The position numbers and the translations under genes were made by a program. A stretch of DNA of 64,000 nucleotides from Leucobacter viscericola (GTDB lineage: Bacteria; Actinomycetota; Actinomycetes; Actinomycetales; Microbacteriaceae), in NCBI RefSeq assembly GCF_011299575.1, contig NZ_CP049863.1, positions 1 to 64,000 on the forward strand, in the 5' to 3' direction. Every line of letters starts with the position of its first letter. Within the stretch, counting starts at the first letter, position 1. Positions 42,461 through 51,786 of the stretch are shown here, piece after piece. The notes beneath the pieces were generated by a model, which saw nothing but the letters and a program-made list of their open reading frames with translations, was not told where the DNA came from and did no database searches.

Positions 42461-43938
42461 CCCCGCACGGATTCGAACCATGCAGCCACACGAAGTAGCA
42501 TCGGGTCCGTGCCGATCTGCGACGCGATCTGCAAGCCGATGGTGCGACCGTCGGCTTGCACGCCTGCCCCAACCGACACCGCTGGTTGCCCGGACATGTT
42601 GTAGGGCGCCGTGAACGAGATGTGCCCCATTGTCTGTAGCGGATCGGTGATCGGCATCGGATCCTCCGCGGCGAAGGCAGCGACCGGTGTGACCGGCGAG
42701 AGGATCAGATCGTAGCCCGCGGTCGCCGCGCGCGTCAGCTGCGCCATCTCGTCAATACGATTGCGGTTGCGGATCGTCTGCGCCGCCGAGAAATCGGCCC
42801 CCGCAAGGCACCACTCAGCGATGAACGGCAGCACACACGCACGCTCGGCCTCGCTCAGCACCTCGTAGTCGGCGTATGACCGGCTGCGCCAGAAGTCCAC
42901 GAGACCGTCGAGCACGTCAGCACCAACAAACGGTTCAAGCGGTTCAACGATCGCTCCGGCCTCGGCAAACAGCTCGGCAGCCCGCTGCACGGCCGCGAGC
43001 GTCTCGGCTTCAACGGGCAGACCCGATCCCGCCTCGAGCTGAAGTGCGACCCGCATGCCGTTCGGCGCGAGCGGCTCGGTCGACCACTCCATCTCGCAGT
43101 AGGGGCGCGTGAGGTAGTCGCGTTCGTCGGGTTTTGCGATGATCGACATGAGGCGGATGGCGTCGGCTGCCGTGCGCGTGAGCGGGCCGGCGGCGCGACC
43201 GTCGTATGGCACATCCAGAGGGATCAGACCCTCGCTCGGCTTGAGCGCAGTGAGGCCCTGCCAGCTGCCGGGCAACCTGATCGAGCCGCCGATGTCGGTG
43301 CCAACGTGCAGGGGCCCATAACCGGCAGCCGCCGCGGTTCCCGCGCCCGCGCTGGAGCCGCCCGAGGTGAGCGCAGGGTCGAGCCCATTGCGAGTGATCC
43401 CGTGCAGGCTGGAGACCCCCGAAGAGAGCATGCCCCAGTCGGGCATCGTGGTGGATCCGACGATCACGGCGCCTGCCTCAAGCAGCCGATCGGTGGTCGG
43501 CGCGTTGCCGGGCGAAATCGGCGGGTTCGGGATCGCCGTGCCCGATGGCTTTGGCTGGCCAGCCCTGGCGATGTTCTCCTTGACCGTGACCGGCACGCCG
43601 TCGTAGGTGCTGAGGGGACTCCCCGCGGCCCAGCGGGCGGTTGAGGCCGCGGCGTCCGCGCGCACCTGATCCGCGTCGAACAGGTACATGGCATTTAGCT
43701 CGGGATCGCGCAGTTCGATCCGAGCGATCACGTCTTCGAGCACGTCCGTGGGCGTGAGCGAACCGTTTGCGTAGCCCGCGGCGAGAGTGCCCGCGTCGAG
43801 GTCGGCGAGGCTGGCAGTTTGGCTGGCTGCTTGGGCTGCGGCTTGGCTGGCAGGTTCGCCGGCGGCCTGGCTGGCAGGTTGGCTGGCGGCCTGGCTGGCA
43901 GTTTGGCCGGATGCCTGAGTTGACGGTGAATCGGTCAT
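42457..43938 (-). CDS. Amidase (AS family)
   Basis: ATG 43,938 follows the transporter stop by one base; TTG 43,947 is also in frame. The product has 493 residues. The Ser-cisSer-Lys triad is visible: PVTVKEN (Lys), TSGGSSAGAG (Ser) and GTDIGGSIRLPG (Ser). The N-terminal 40 residues are a run of Ala-Ser-Gln repeats (QAASQPASQAAGEPASQ). It lies last in the peptide/amide transporter operon, so it likely hydrolyses an imported amide. Its 3' end overlaps the converging HNH gene by four bases. Confidence 0.8.
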   Translation of the reverse strand: MTDSPSTQASGQTASQAASQPASQAAGEPASQAAAQAASQTASLADLDAGTLAAGYANGSLTPTDVLEDVIARIELRDPELNAMYLFDADQVRADAAASTARWAAGSPLSTYDGVPVTVKENIARAGQPKPSGTAIPNPPISPGNAPTTDRLLEAGAVIVGSTTMPDWGMLSSGVSSLHGITRNGLDPALTSGGSSAGAGTAAAAGYGPLHVGTDIGGSIRLPGSWQGLTALKPSEGLIPLDVPYDGRAAGPLTRTAADAIRLMSIIAKPDERDYLTRPYCEMEWSTEPLAPNGMRVALQLEAGSGLPVEAETLAAVQRAAELFAEAGAIVEPLEPFVGADVLDGLVDFWRSRSYADYEVLSEAERACVLPFIAEWCLAGADFSAAQTIRNRNRIDEMAQLTRAATAGYDLILSPVTPVAAFAAEDPMPITDPLQTMGHISFTAPYNMSGQPAVSVGAGVQADGRTIGLQIASQIGTDPMLLRVAAWFESVRG

Positions 43939-43939
43939 G

Positions 43940-45688
43940 TTATGCAACTCCCGCGAGTTCTTGCCTCAGCGTGAGCGAGGAATCAATGAGGCGTTTTGTG
44001 TAGGGGTGCTGCGGTGAACGGTACACCGTTTCGGTGTCACCGGCCTCGACGATCTCACCGGACTGCATCACAATCACCGAGTCGCACAGGTACCGCACCA
44101 CGTTGAGGTCGTGCGAGACAAACACGAGGGTGAGCCCGTACTCGTCGACCAGATCCGCGAGCAAGTTCAGCACCTGCGCGCGCACAGAGACGTCGAGCGC
44201 GCTCACGGGCTCGTCGGCCACCACAATCTGCGGGCGGCAAATGAGCGCCCGCGCGATCGAGATGCGCTGCCGCTGCCCGCCCGAGAACTGGTGCGGGTGA
44301 CGACTTGCCGAGGAAGCGGGCAGGCCCACGGCCTCCAGCATTTCGGCGACCATGGTGGCGCGCTCAGAGGCGGTCTCGTTGCGACCACGCACGAGCAGCG
44401 GCTCGGAGATGATCTGGCCGACGGTCATGCGGGGATCGAGCGATCCCATCGGGTCCTGAAACACGATCTGCAGGTTCTGCCTGAGCTCGCGCAGCTGTTG
44501 TTCCTTCGCACCGGCGACCTCGTTGCCGGCAACGACCGCGCTGCCCGAGGTTGGCTGATCGAGGCCCGCGAGGATCCGGAGCAGCGTCGACTTGCCCGAT
44601 CCCGACTCACCAACCACCCCGAGTCGGCCACCCTTGGCCACCTCAAAAGAGATGCCCTGGAGCGCCTTCACCTGGGGAGCTGGCTTAAACAGACTTGTTT
44701 TGCCGCGAGTGTAAGTTCGCACGAGATCGGTGACGCGTACTGCCGGTGGTGCTGAGGTTGGGGTCGGGGGAGACGCGATCTTGGCCTGTGCTGGCTGGTG
44801 AGCCGAGTCTTCACCCAACACCGGCGGCACATAGTTCTGCGCGCTCGCGACGGTGAAGAGACGCCCGGTCTCGTCAACGGCATCGAGGTCGGAGGCCGCG
44901 AGCAGGCCCCGCGTGTACGCGTGCTGGGGGCGAGTGAACACCTGCTCGGTGGTGCCCTCCTCGACAATGACGCCGTGGTTCATGACGAGCACACGCGTGC
45001 ACATGTTCGCGACGACGGCTAGGTCGTGCGTGATGAAGAGCAGCCCGGTGTTGCGCTCCCGCACGAGCTCCAGGATCAGGTCGAGCACCTGGCGCTGCAC
45101 GGTCACGTCGAGTGCCGTCGTGGGCTCGTCACACAGCAGCAGGCTCGGATCGTTCGCGAGCGCCATCGCGAGCATGACACGCTGCCGCTGGCCACCCGAC
45201 AGTTGGTGCGGGTAGGCCCGCGCCGCCTGCGCCGGATCGGGCAGATGGACGGCGTCGAGCATCTCAACCGCGCGCTTGTTCGCCTCGGCCTTGTTGGGGG
45301 CGAGCTTGTGCTGCAGCATGATCTCGGCGACCTGGGCACCGGCCCGCATGAGCGGGTTGAGCGCGGTGAGCGGCTCCTGGAACACCATTGCCACGTCTTT
45401 GCCGCGCAGCCGCATCAGCTCAGACTCGGGGGCCTCAAGCAAATTGCCCTTGTGGCCGTCGAGTTGCACGGAACCGTCGGCGGTGACGCCAGCGGGCAGC
45501 AGGCCGAGCAGCGCGGTGGTGGTCATCGACTTGCCCGATCCCGATTCACCAATCAGGCCGATGCGCTCGCCGTGCGCCATGTGCAGCGAGAAGTCGCTGA
45601 CCAGGGTACGGTACGGCGTGCGCACGTTGAGGTGGTCTACAGCGAGTAGTGTGCTGGCACCGGGCAGGGGCTGAGCTTCGCTCGTCAT
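43940..45688 (-). CDS. Dipeptide-type ABC transporter, fused ATP-binding protein (DppDF)
   Basis: A protein of 582 residues with two ATPase halves. First: LIGESGSGKSMTT, LSGGQRQRVMLAM, LLCDEPTTALDV. Second: VVGESGSGKSTLLRILA, FSGGQRQRISIAR, VVADEPVSALDV. Each half ends with the OppD/F-type C-terminal extension (HAYTRGLLAA, HPYTKRLIDS). It energises the permease pair encoded just upstream; ATGA overlap with dppC and close spacing to the amidase show one operon. Confidence 0.9.
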   Translation of the reverse strand: MTSEAQPLPGASTLLAVDHLNVRTPYRTLVSDFSLHMAHGERIGLIGESGSGKSMTTTALLGLLPAGVTADGSVQLDGHKGNLLEAPESELMRLRGKDVAMVFQEPLTALNPLMRAGAQVAEIMLQHKLAPNKAEANKRAVEMLDAVHLPDPAQAARAYPHQLSGGQRQRVMLAMALANDPSLLLCDEPTTALDVTVQRQVLDLILELVRERNTGLLFITHDLAVVANMCTRVLVMNHGVIVEEGTTEQVFTRPQHAYTRGLLAASDLDAVDETGRLFTVASAQNYVPPVLGEDSAHQPAQAKIASPPTPTSAPPAVRVTDLVRTYTRGKTSLFKPAPQVKALQGISFEVAKGGRLGVVGESGSGKSTLLRILAGLDQPTSGSAVVAGNEVAGAKEQQLRELRQNLQIVFQDPMGSLDPRMTVGQIISEPLLVRGRNETASERATMVAEMLEAVGLPASSASRHPHQFSGGQRQRISIARALICRPQIVVADEPVSALDVSVRAQVLNLLADLVDEYGLTLVFVSHDLNVVRYLCDSVIVMQSGEIVEAGDTETVYRSPQHPYTKRLIDSSLTLRQELAGVA

Positions 45689-46605
45689 GAACGGCTCCCA
45701 TTCAGTTTTGGATCGAAGCGGTCACGCAGACCGTCACCGAGCAGGTTGAAGCCCATCACGGCGATCGCAATAGCGACGCCCGGCCAGATGGCGAGCAGCG
45801 GGTGGGTGCCAAGGAACTGCTGCGACTCCTGCAGCATACGACCCCAAGACGGGGTCGGAGGCGGTGTGCCGAGTCCGAGGAAGCTCAGGCCGGCCTCGGC
45901 CAGCACCGCCAGCGCGAACGACACCGAGCACTGCACCACAACAATGCCGATGATGTTGGGCAGCACATGCCTGAGCGCGATGCGGAATCGCGACTGGCTC
46001 GAGGCGCGCGCCGCGAGCACGTACTCGGTGCTCATCACCTGCAGGGTGCCGGATCGGGCCACTCGCGCGAAACCGGGAATCGTTGAGATACCGATCGCGA
46101 TCATGGCGACGAGCGTCGAAGCCCCAAACACCGCGGCAAACATGATGGCGAGCAGTAGAGCCGGGAACGCGAGCGCGATGTCTGAGGTGCGCATGACGAC
46201 CTCTTCGATCCAGCCACCGCGAATGCCCGCGAGAATACCGAGCGGGGTACCAACGAGCAGCGCGATCCCGACCGAAATGACTCCCACAAACAGGGTGATG
46301 CGCGCGCCGTACAGCATCGCTGAGAACACGTCGCGACCGTACTTGTCGGTGCCCATGATGTGCGCAGCGCTGGGCCCCTGCAGGCGCGCGGCGGCATCGG
46401 CCTGAACCGGATCATACGGGGTCCAGATGAAGGAGATGATCGCCGCCGCGACAACGAGCCCCACAAGAATCAACCCGATGATGAGGGTCGTGGAGAGCCG
46501 TCGGCGACCAGCCCCGGCATCACCGATGCTTGATCCTCCCGGCGCCTGAATCGCGCTCGTGCGCGGTGCTTGCACCGGGGGAGAAGGAATGTTTTGAGTG
46601 GTCAT
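45685..46605 (-). CDS. ABC transporter permease, DppC-like
   Basis: A protein of 306 residues. A polar N-terminus is followed by six membrane segments starting with TTLIIGLILVGLVVAAAIIS. The FGTD-like MGTDKYGRDVFSAMLYGARI and the EAA loop region EAGLSFLGLGTPPPTPSWG are typical of DppC/OppC. It forms the channel with the DppB-like protein. Confidence 0.9.
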   Translation of the reverse strand: MTTQNIPSPPVQAPRTSAIQAPGGSSIGDAGAGRRRLSTTLIIGLILVGLVVAAAIISFIWTPYDPVQADAAARLQGPSAAHIMGTDKYGRDVFSAMLYGARITLFVGVISVGIALLVGTPLGILAGIRGGWIEEVVMRTSDIALAFPALLLAIMFAAVFGASTLVAMIAIGISTIPGFARVARSGTLQVMSTEYVLAARASSQSRFRIALRHVLPNIIGIVVVQCSVSFALAVLAEAGLSFLGLGTPPPTPSWGRMLQESQQFLGTHPLLAIWPGVAIAIAVMGFNLLGDGLRDRFDPKLNGSRS

Positions 46606-46607
46606 GG

Positions 46608-47555
46608 TTAGGCGCTCCTTCGCATCCGCGGATCGATAACCGTGTAGAGCACGTCGACAATCAGGTTCAAGATCAGCGTGATGGCGACCAACACCATCAC
46701 AACCGACTGCACGGTCAGCAGATCACGATTGCCGACCGCGTCGAGCAGCATCGATCCGAGCCCGGGAATCACAAACACGCGCTCGATCACCACCGCGCCG
46801 ATGATCAGCGCCGCGATCTGTACACCCGTGACCGTGATGACCGGAATGGCCGCGTTGCGCAGGCCGTGTTTGACGAGGGCACCCGTTTTGCTGAGCCCCT
46901 TCGCGCGGGCCGTGCGCAGGTAGTCCTCGCTCATCACTTCGAGCACAGCCGAGCGAACGTAGCGGGTCAGGATCGCCCCCTGCACGGAAGCGAGGGCGAC
47001 CACGGGCAAGATTAGTCTCCGTAAGAAGTCTCCGAAATCTTCGGAGGGCGGGGTCCAGCCGTTGGCGGGAAGCCAGCCGAGGCCCACCGCAAAGACCATG
47101 ACGAGCAAAATGCCAGCCAGGAAACCCGGGATCGCGACACCAATCTGAGATCCAACCCCGATGGCAACACCCGAGAAGTTGCGGTGCTTCACCGCGGCCC
47201 AGGTGCCGAGCGGGATCGCGACCGCGAGCGCCACGACCATCGCCGTCAGCACGAGGATCAGGCTGACCTGCAGCCGGTCGCTCACCATCGGACTAATGTC
47301 CGTCTGCGTGAGGTAAGAAGTACCAAAGTCGCCGCGCAGAATGCCGCCCGCCCAGTCAAAGTACTGCACGATCAGTGGCTGATCGGTGCCGAACTCTTTT
47401 TGTTTTTCGGCGAGCAGCTCGGGCGTCGCGTTGACGCCGAGCGCAATCTGCGCGGGATCACCCGGGATAAGCCGCATGAACAAGAACACAACGATCGTCG
47501 CGACCAGGTAGGTCACGATGAAACGCGTGAGATTAATCAGAATCCGTATGCCCAT
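46608..47555 (-). CDS. ABC transporter permease, DppB-like
   Basis: A protein of 315 residues with six membrane segments and DppB signatures: RLIPGDPAQIALGVNATPEL, FGTSYLTQTDI, YVRSAVLEVMSEDYLRTARA (EAA loop), IERVFVIPGLGSMLLDAV. ATG 47,555 follows the binding protein gene by 57 bases. Part of the same operon. Confidence 0.9.
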   Translation of the reverse strand: MGIRILINLTRFIVTYLVATIVVFLFMRLIPGDPAQIALGVNATPELLAEKQKEFGTDQPLIVQYFDWAGGILRGDFGTSYLTQTDISPMVSDRLQVSLILVLTAMVVALAVAIPLGTWAAVKHRNFSGVAIGVGSQIGVAIPGFLAGILLVMVFAVGLGWLPANGWTPPSEDFGDFLRRLILPVVALASVQGAILTRYVRSAVLEVMSEDYLRTARAKGLSKTGALVKHGLRNAAIPVITVTGVQIAALIIGAVVIERVFVIPGLGSMLLDAVGNRDLLTVQSVVMVLVAITLILNLIVDVLYTVIDPRMRRSA

Positions 47556-47612
47556 GCGGCTTCCTCGGGGGTATCAGGAGCGGGTGTGAGGTGGTTCGTT
47601 ACTTCCAGCTCG

Positions 47613-49139
47613 TTATTTCCAGCTCAGATCGGTGAGATTGAGCGATTCGACGATGGCGTTCTTCGGGAGACCTTGCAGATCTGCCTTCGCCACCACGATG
47701 TTCGGGAAGAGGAAGAGCACACCCGATGCCGCATCGTCGACCACCTGGCGAGCAACCTTCTTCATGCCAGCAACGTACCCGGCCTCGTCTGCGGCGTCGG
47801 CCTCAGCGGCGATCGGTGCGATCACCGAGTTGTCGTAGCCGATGTAGTAGTTCGGGTCGTTGAACACGGTGAGCAGATCCCGAGCCTCGACGGCAAGCAC
47901 GGTAGTCATCTGGTAATCGTGCTTCGTGAAGACGTCGTCGAGCCACACAGCAGGGAACTCGGAGGACTTGATCGTGACGTTGATGCCAACATCCTTGAGC
48001 TGCGAAACCACGATCTCTGAGACAGCCTGTGCGTAGGGGCGAGTGGGAACCGTGTAGGTGATGTTGAGGTTCTCAGCGCCGGCCTCCTTGAGGAGTTCCT
48101 TTGCCTTCGCAGGATCGTAGGGGTAGACCTTGTTGAGATCCTCGTAGTAGGGATCGGTCGGGGTGACGAGCGTCGAGGTGAGTGTGCCGTAGCCGTTCCA
48201 GGCGGTGTCCATGATCGCCTGCTTGTCGAGCGCGTAAAGCACTGCCTGGCGAACCCGCTTGTCGTTGAACGGAGCGGTCTTGTTGTTCATCGAGAGCGTT
48301 ACCTCGCCGCTCGACGTGCCCGTGATGACCTGGAACTTGTCGTTGGATTCGAATGAGCTGAGCAGCTCCGGCGCCTGGAGGTTTGCGATCGCGTCAACGT
48401 CGCCGGTCTGCAGCGCGTTGGTTGTTGCCGTTGCGTCTGCGAAGTACTTCAGCGTGACCTGCTTAACCCCGGGCTTCTTGCCCCAGTAATCGTCGCGGGT
48501 CTTGAGCACGATGCTCTCGTTGGGGGTCCACTTTTCGACCGCGTAGGGGCCGGTGCCAACGGGGCTGTTTGCGAGATCCGAGACACCGTTGGGCGAGAAG
48601 ATCGCGCCGACCGGGGTCGCAATGTTGAAGAGCCACGCGTTTGAGGGCTGCTTCAGGTGCACGGCAACCTCGGTGTCCGAGATGACCTCGACGTTGTCAA
48701 CGACGTCCATCTTCGCTTTCAGGCTGGAAACCCAGTCTGACTTCACACGATCGAAGCTGAACTTGACGTCCTTTGCCGTGAAGGCGTCGCCGTTTGAGAA
48801 CGTGACGCCGTCCTGCAGATTGAACGTGTAGGTCTTGCGGTCGTCGCTGAGCTTCCAGTCCTTCGCGAGGAGGGGAACAACATCACCCTCCTGGTTGACC
48901 TCAACGAGACCCTCGTAGACGTTTGACATTAGTGCCTGTGGGATCGCCGATCCCGCAGTTGTTGTGAAGTCGAGGTTGGTGGGCGTGCCGGTGAGGGCGA
49001 TGGTCGCCGTCGTTGGTGTCTTGCCGTCTGACGAGCCCTTGGAACTTGTCGAGCCGGCCGAGCAGCCAGCGAGCAGCAGGGATCCTGCTGCGAGCACTGC
49101 TGCGGTAAAGAGGAGGGGAGATTTGCGTCGTCGCATCAT
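47613..49139 (-). CDS. ABC transporter substrate-binding lipoprotein (DppA/OppA family)
   Basis: Start ATG 49,139 has CAGGAAG upstream; the longer frame (to 49,325) is not supported. The product has 508 residues with a lipoprotein signal (RRRKSPLLFTAAVLAAGSLL, then LLAGCSAG), so Cys 27-28 is lipidated outside the membrane. The rest is SBP family 5: NLDFTTTAGSAIPQALMSNV, PYAVEKWTPNESIVLKTRDD. It captures peptides or similar solutes for the DppBCDF part. Confidence 0.9.
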   Translation of the reverse strand: MMRRRKSPLLFTAAVLAAGSLLLAGCSAGSTSSKGSSDGKTPTTATIALTGTPTNLDFTTTAGSAIPQALMSNVYEGLVEVNQEGDVVPLLAKDWKLSDDRKTYTFNLQDGVTFSNGDAFTAKDVKFSFDRVKSDWVSSLKAKMDVVDNVEVISDTEVAVHLKQPSNAWLFNIATPVGAIFSPNGVSDLANSPVGTGPYAVEKWTPNESIVLKTRDDYWGKKPGVKQVTLKYFADATATTNALQTGDVDAIANLQAPELLSSFESNDKFQVITGTSSGEVTLSMNNKTAPFNDKRVRQAVLYALDKQAIMDTAWNGYGTLTSTLVTPTDPYYEDLNKVYPYDPAKAKELLKEAGAENLNITYTVPTRPYAQAVSEIVVSQLKDVGINVTIKSSEFPAVWLDDVFTKHDYQMTTVLAVEARDLLTVFNDPNYYIGYDNSVIAPIAAEADAADEAGYVAGMKKVARQVVDDAASGVLFLFPNIVVAKADLQGLPKNAIVESLNLTDLSWK

Positions 49140-49323
49140 TGCTTCCTGTACTGAGTTGGGTGACGGCGGAGCCGCGCGAAAATGGGTGGGGATGGTGTGT
49201 AACTTGAGCGGCGGTGCTCGCCGGCTCTTCCGCAGGGTCCTTGTGAGATCCAATATTAGGAGAGCCGCGCACAATCCATTCGAACGTTCCTTTCGAACGC
49301 TGGCCGAATTTAAACCAGGATAC

Positions 49324-49337
49324 ATGGTAAGGCCACT
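49324..49337. promoter_or_regulatory. ATGGTAAGGCCACT, second copy
   Basis: Exact copy of 38,271-38,284. It lies 185 bases before the binding protein gene start and 159 before the GntR gene. It is the candidate operator of the FadR-type regulator at 49,496. Confidence 0.55.
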
Positions 49338-49411
49338 TAGCGCGCGCCGTCGCCGCGGCCACTTTCAGGCGGCGCGCTACGATGTGTAGAGTTCGGAGCG
49401 CACCGAATTCT

Positions 49412-49473
49412 CGCCAGTGTGAATCGCGCCAGTGTGAATCTAGCTCAGTGTGAATCTAGCTCAGTGAATCTCG
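49412..49473 (+). repeat. Four imperfect CGCCAGTGTGAATC-type repeats
   Basis: Units: CGCCAGTGTGAATCG (49,412), CGCCAGTGTGAATCTAG (49,427), CTCAGTGTGAATCTAG (49,444) and CTCAGTGAATCTCG (49,460). Period 14-17 bases. They end 22 bases before the GntR start codon. They may be regulator binding sites or a slippage product. Confidence 0.65.
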
Positions 49474-49495
49474 CCCAGCAGGAAGATCCCAGACA

Positions 49496-50248
49496 ATGGC
49501 CCACAATTTTGAACCGGCAGTTCCCGTGCACACCTACCAGCGCATCGTGGATCAGATCGAGCAGGCGATCGTCTCCGGCGCGATCCCGGTTGGATCGCAG
49601 CTCGCGAGCGAGCGAGACCTCATGGTGCAGTTCGGTGTGAGTCGCCCGACCGTGCGCGAGGCGCTGCGTATTCTGCAGAGCATGGGGCTGATTGAATCCC
49701 GTCCCGGCACGCGGGGCGGTCCCCAGGTGCTCGCGCCAACCTCAAAGAACCTGAGTCGCTCGATCCGCGCAATGGTGGGAACCGATGCGTTGAACGTTGC
49801 CGAGCTCGTGCAGTATCGTGTCGTTCTTGAGGGATCAACCTGCAAGCTTGCGGCGCTTCGCCACACTCCCGCGCAGCTCGAGCGCATGCGCGTCGCCGTC
49901 GAGCGGATGAGTGTTGCCGCCGCTGAAAATGCCGCAGACTTCGCCGACGCGGACCTCGAGTTTCACGAGGCGATCTGGGCTGCGAGCGGTAACGGGATCC
50001 TTGAGATGAGCGGGCAGGCCGTGTCTGGAGTGCTGCGCGGGCTCATGCAGCGTGACTCCGAGGGATCGGGGCTCGATAACAGTGTGAAGCTCGCGTCCGC
50101 CGAAATTGACCGGGGGCTCTTCGACGCCATCGCCGCGCGCGACGCTCAACTTGCGGGCAGGATCGCGAGGCGCGCCGTCGCTGAGCGCTTCGCTCCGCTG
50201 CTCGACTCTGAGTCGGATCGGCAGGCGCTCGAGCTACTCGCCGAGTGA
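49496..50248 (+). CDS. GntR-family regulator, FadR subfamily
   Basis: A protein of 250 residues. [23 protein letters not shown] then [20 protein letters not shown]. The FCD ligand domain follows with metal ligands in [15 protein letters not shown] and a helical bundle. It is divergent from the transporter operon and is likely its repressor; the shared 14-bp site suggests that it also controls the aldehyde dehydrogenase gene. Its 3' end overlaps the converging MFS gene by 15 bases. Confidence 0.85.
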   Translation: MAHNFEPAVPVHTYQRIVDQIEQAIVSGAIPVGSQLASERDLMVQFGVSRPTVREALRILQSMGLIESRPGTRGGPQVLAPTSKNLSRSIRAMVGTDALNVAELVQYRVVLEGSTCKLAALRHTPAQLERMRVAVERMSVAAAENAADFADADLEFHEAIWAASGNGILEMSGQAVSGVLRGLMQRDSEGSGLDNSVKLASAEIDRGLFDAIAARDAQLAGRIARRAVAERFAPLLDSESDRQALELLAE

Positions 50249-51583
50249 CCTGGGTGATTCGGGTGACCTGGGTGACCCGGGTGAACTGGGCATCTGGGCT
50301 AGCAACACAGGCGACTTTGGTGTTCGGGCGAACCACACGAGCGCGATGCTCGCGATGGCGGCGAGGATCGCAAACACCGTCACGGCGGTGCTGAGGCTGA
50401 GCTGTTCGGCCAGCACACCCAGGCCGAGTACCGGCAGCGTACTGCCGAGATACGTCACCGTGTAGATTCCGCTGACGGTGGAGGCGTGACGCTGTGGTGG
50501 CACAGCCGCGATCGCGCGGGTGAACGCGGCCTGGAACGCGAGCCCCTGGCCCACACCCGCGATCACTCCGGAAGCCACGAGCCAGAGCACACCGCCGACC
50601 TGAGCCGCGAAGGCAAACCCCAAGAGCCCCACGGCCAACATGCTGAGCCCAACGGGCACCCTCCAGTTACCCCGAAGCGGCAGCAGCTGGACCGCGGCGG
50701 ATGCGCCGAGTGTCACCACCGCGAGCGCGCCGATCACCGGTCGCGAGTCGCTGCCAACGATGCTTGCGAACAGAGAGGGAGCGAGCGACAGACAGAATCC
50801 GAATACCGCGAAGCTGAGGAAACCTATGGCCGAAGCCGTCCAGAACGCACGATTGGCCGGAGTGGAACTCGGTGGTGCTGCCTGGGCGCCGTGCTCGGCC
50901 TGCTGCGGGGCGTCGGCGAGCGCGAGATGTGCAGGCGAGGGAACAGGTTGGCACGCGAAGTGCGGCGCGATGGTGAGGATCGCCGGCACAAGGGCGAGGA
51001 GCGCGATCGCGACCACGAGATAGGGGGCGACGAGGGGTGCTGAACTCTGAGAGAGTGCGCCTCCGATGAGGGGGCCGAGCGCAACCCCACCCGAGGTCGC
51101 AAGAAGTGTGAACCGTGCGGCAAGTTCGGGCTTCGTGGGGAGCAGGATCCGCAGCGCGCCCGATGCGGTTCCGGTCGCGCAGGCGATCGCGATCCCCTGA
51201 ACCGCCCGAGCAACGCTAAACCAGCCGAGGCTCGGTGCCACCGCAAACGCGGCCGTTGCGAGTGAGGCGGTGACGAGCGCGGCGATGAGAACCGTGCGGC
51301 GGTTGACGGTGTCGGCCACTCGACGAAATAGAAGCAGGCCGACGATGAGGGCGAGCACGTAGCTGGAGAAGGCGAGTGTAATGCCGAAGGCGCCCGTGTC
51401 GAAGCGCTGCGCGAGCAGCGAGAACAGCGGTGTGCTGAGGTTTGCGCTCACCAGCAACGTGAAGAGCGTGAGTGCGGTGAGCGTGATCCGCAATCGAGGG
51501 CGAATGGCCGCGACATCTGGAAAGGTGAGAGCGGGGTTTGCAAAACCCGGGTTTTGGAGCTGTGCTGCGTTGATGGCGCTCAT
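50234..51583 (-). CDS. MFS transporter
   Basis: A protein of 449 residues with 12 predicted membrane segments, starting near [20 protein letters not shown]. The loop motif [13 protein letters not shown] follows segment 2. It is probably an exporter of an amino acid or drug, given the divergent Lrp-type regulator. The C-terminal tail is a low-complexity run [17 protein letters not shown] encoded by 9-base repeats that overlap the end of the GntR gene. Confidence 0.8.
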   Translation of the reverse strand: MSAINAAQLQNPGFANPALTFPDVAAIRPRLRITLTALTLFTLLVSANLSTPLFSLLAQRFDTGAFGITLAFSSYVLALIVGLLLFRRVADTVNRRTVLIAALVTASLATAAFAVAPSLGWFSVARAVQGIAIACATGTASGALRILLPTKPELAARFTLLATSGGVALGPLIGGALSQSSAPLVAPYLVVAIALLALVPAILTIAPHFACQPVPSPAHLALADAPQQAEHGAQAAPPSSTPANRAFWTASAIGFLSFAVFGFCLSLAPSLFASIVGSDSRPVIGALAVVTLGASAAVQLLPLRGNWRVPVGLSMLAVGLLGFAFAAQVGGVLWLVASGVIAGVGQGLAFQAAFTRAIAAVPPQRHASTVSGIYTVTYLGSTLPVLGLGVLAEQLSLSTAVTVFAILAAIASIALVWFARTPKSPVLLAQMPSSPGSPRSPESPRSLGE

Positions 51584-51734
51584 GTGTTCCTCTGTCGTGG
51601 ACAGCCCTTGTAGGGGTCTACCTCACCGGTCGCGGGGTATTGCGAAGCGGTGTTGAAGGGGCCCTTGGTGTGGGCCCGTGTGATGAGTAAACTGCAAACA
51701 GTGCGATTCGGGCAAGCGAATAGTTTCTGATTGA

Positions 51735-51786
51735 TCATTTTGTCCAGTTTGGATCGCGTAGAGCGAGCGGAAAGTGTACAAAATGA
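51735..51786. promoter_or_regulatory. TCATTTTGT / ACAAAATGA inverted repeat at the Lrp start
   Basis: TCATTTTGT (51,735-51,743) and ACAAAATGA (51,778-51,786) are exact inverted copies 34 bases apart; the right arm contains the start codon 51,783. Such AT-rich half sites are typical for Lrp/AsnC autoregulation. Confidence 0.45.

Larger units (their letters stand above)
49140..49495. other. Divergent control region of the transporter and GntR genes
   Basis: The 356-bp space holds ATGGTAAGGCCACT (49,324-49,337), two copies of TTCGAACG (around 49,276 and 49,291) and a set of 14- to 17-bp repeats (49,412-49,473). No gene with a proper ribosome binding site was seen. A short frame from 49,419 lies in the repeats and is probably chance. 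Confidence 0.55.

Noticed and set aside
49140..49325. Longer N-terminus for the substrate-binding protein
   Set aside because: It would put about 60 residues before a perfect lipoprotein signal peptide; ATG 49,139 has its own ribosome binding site.
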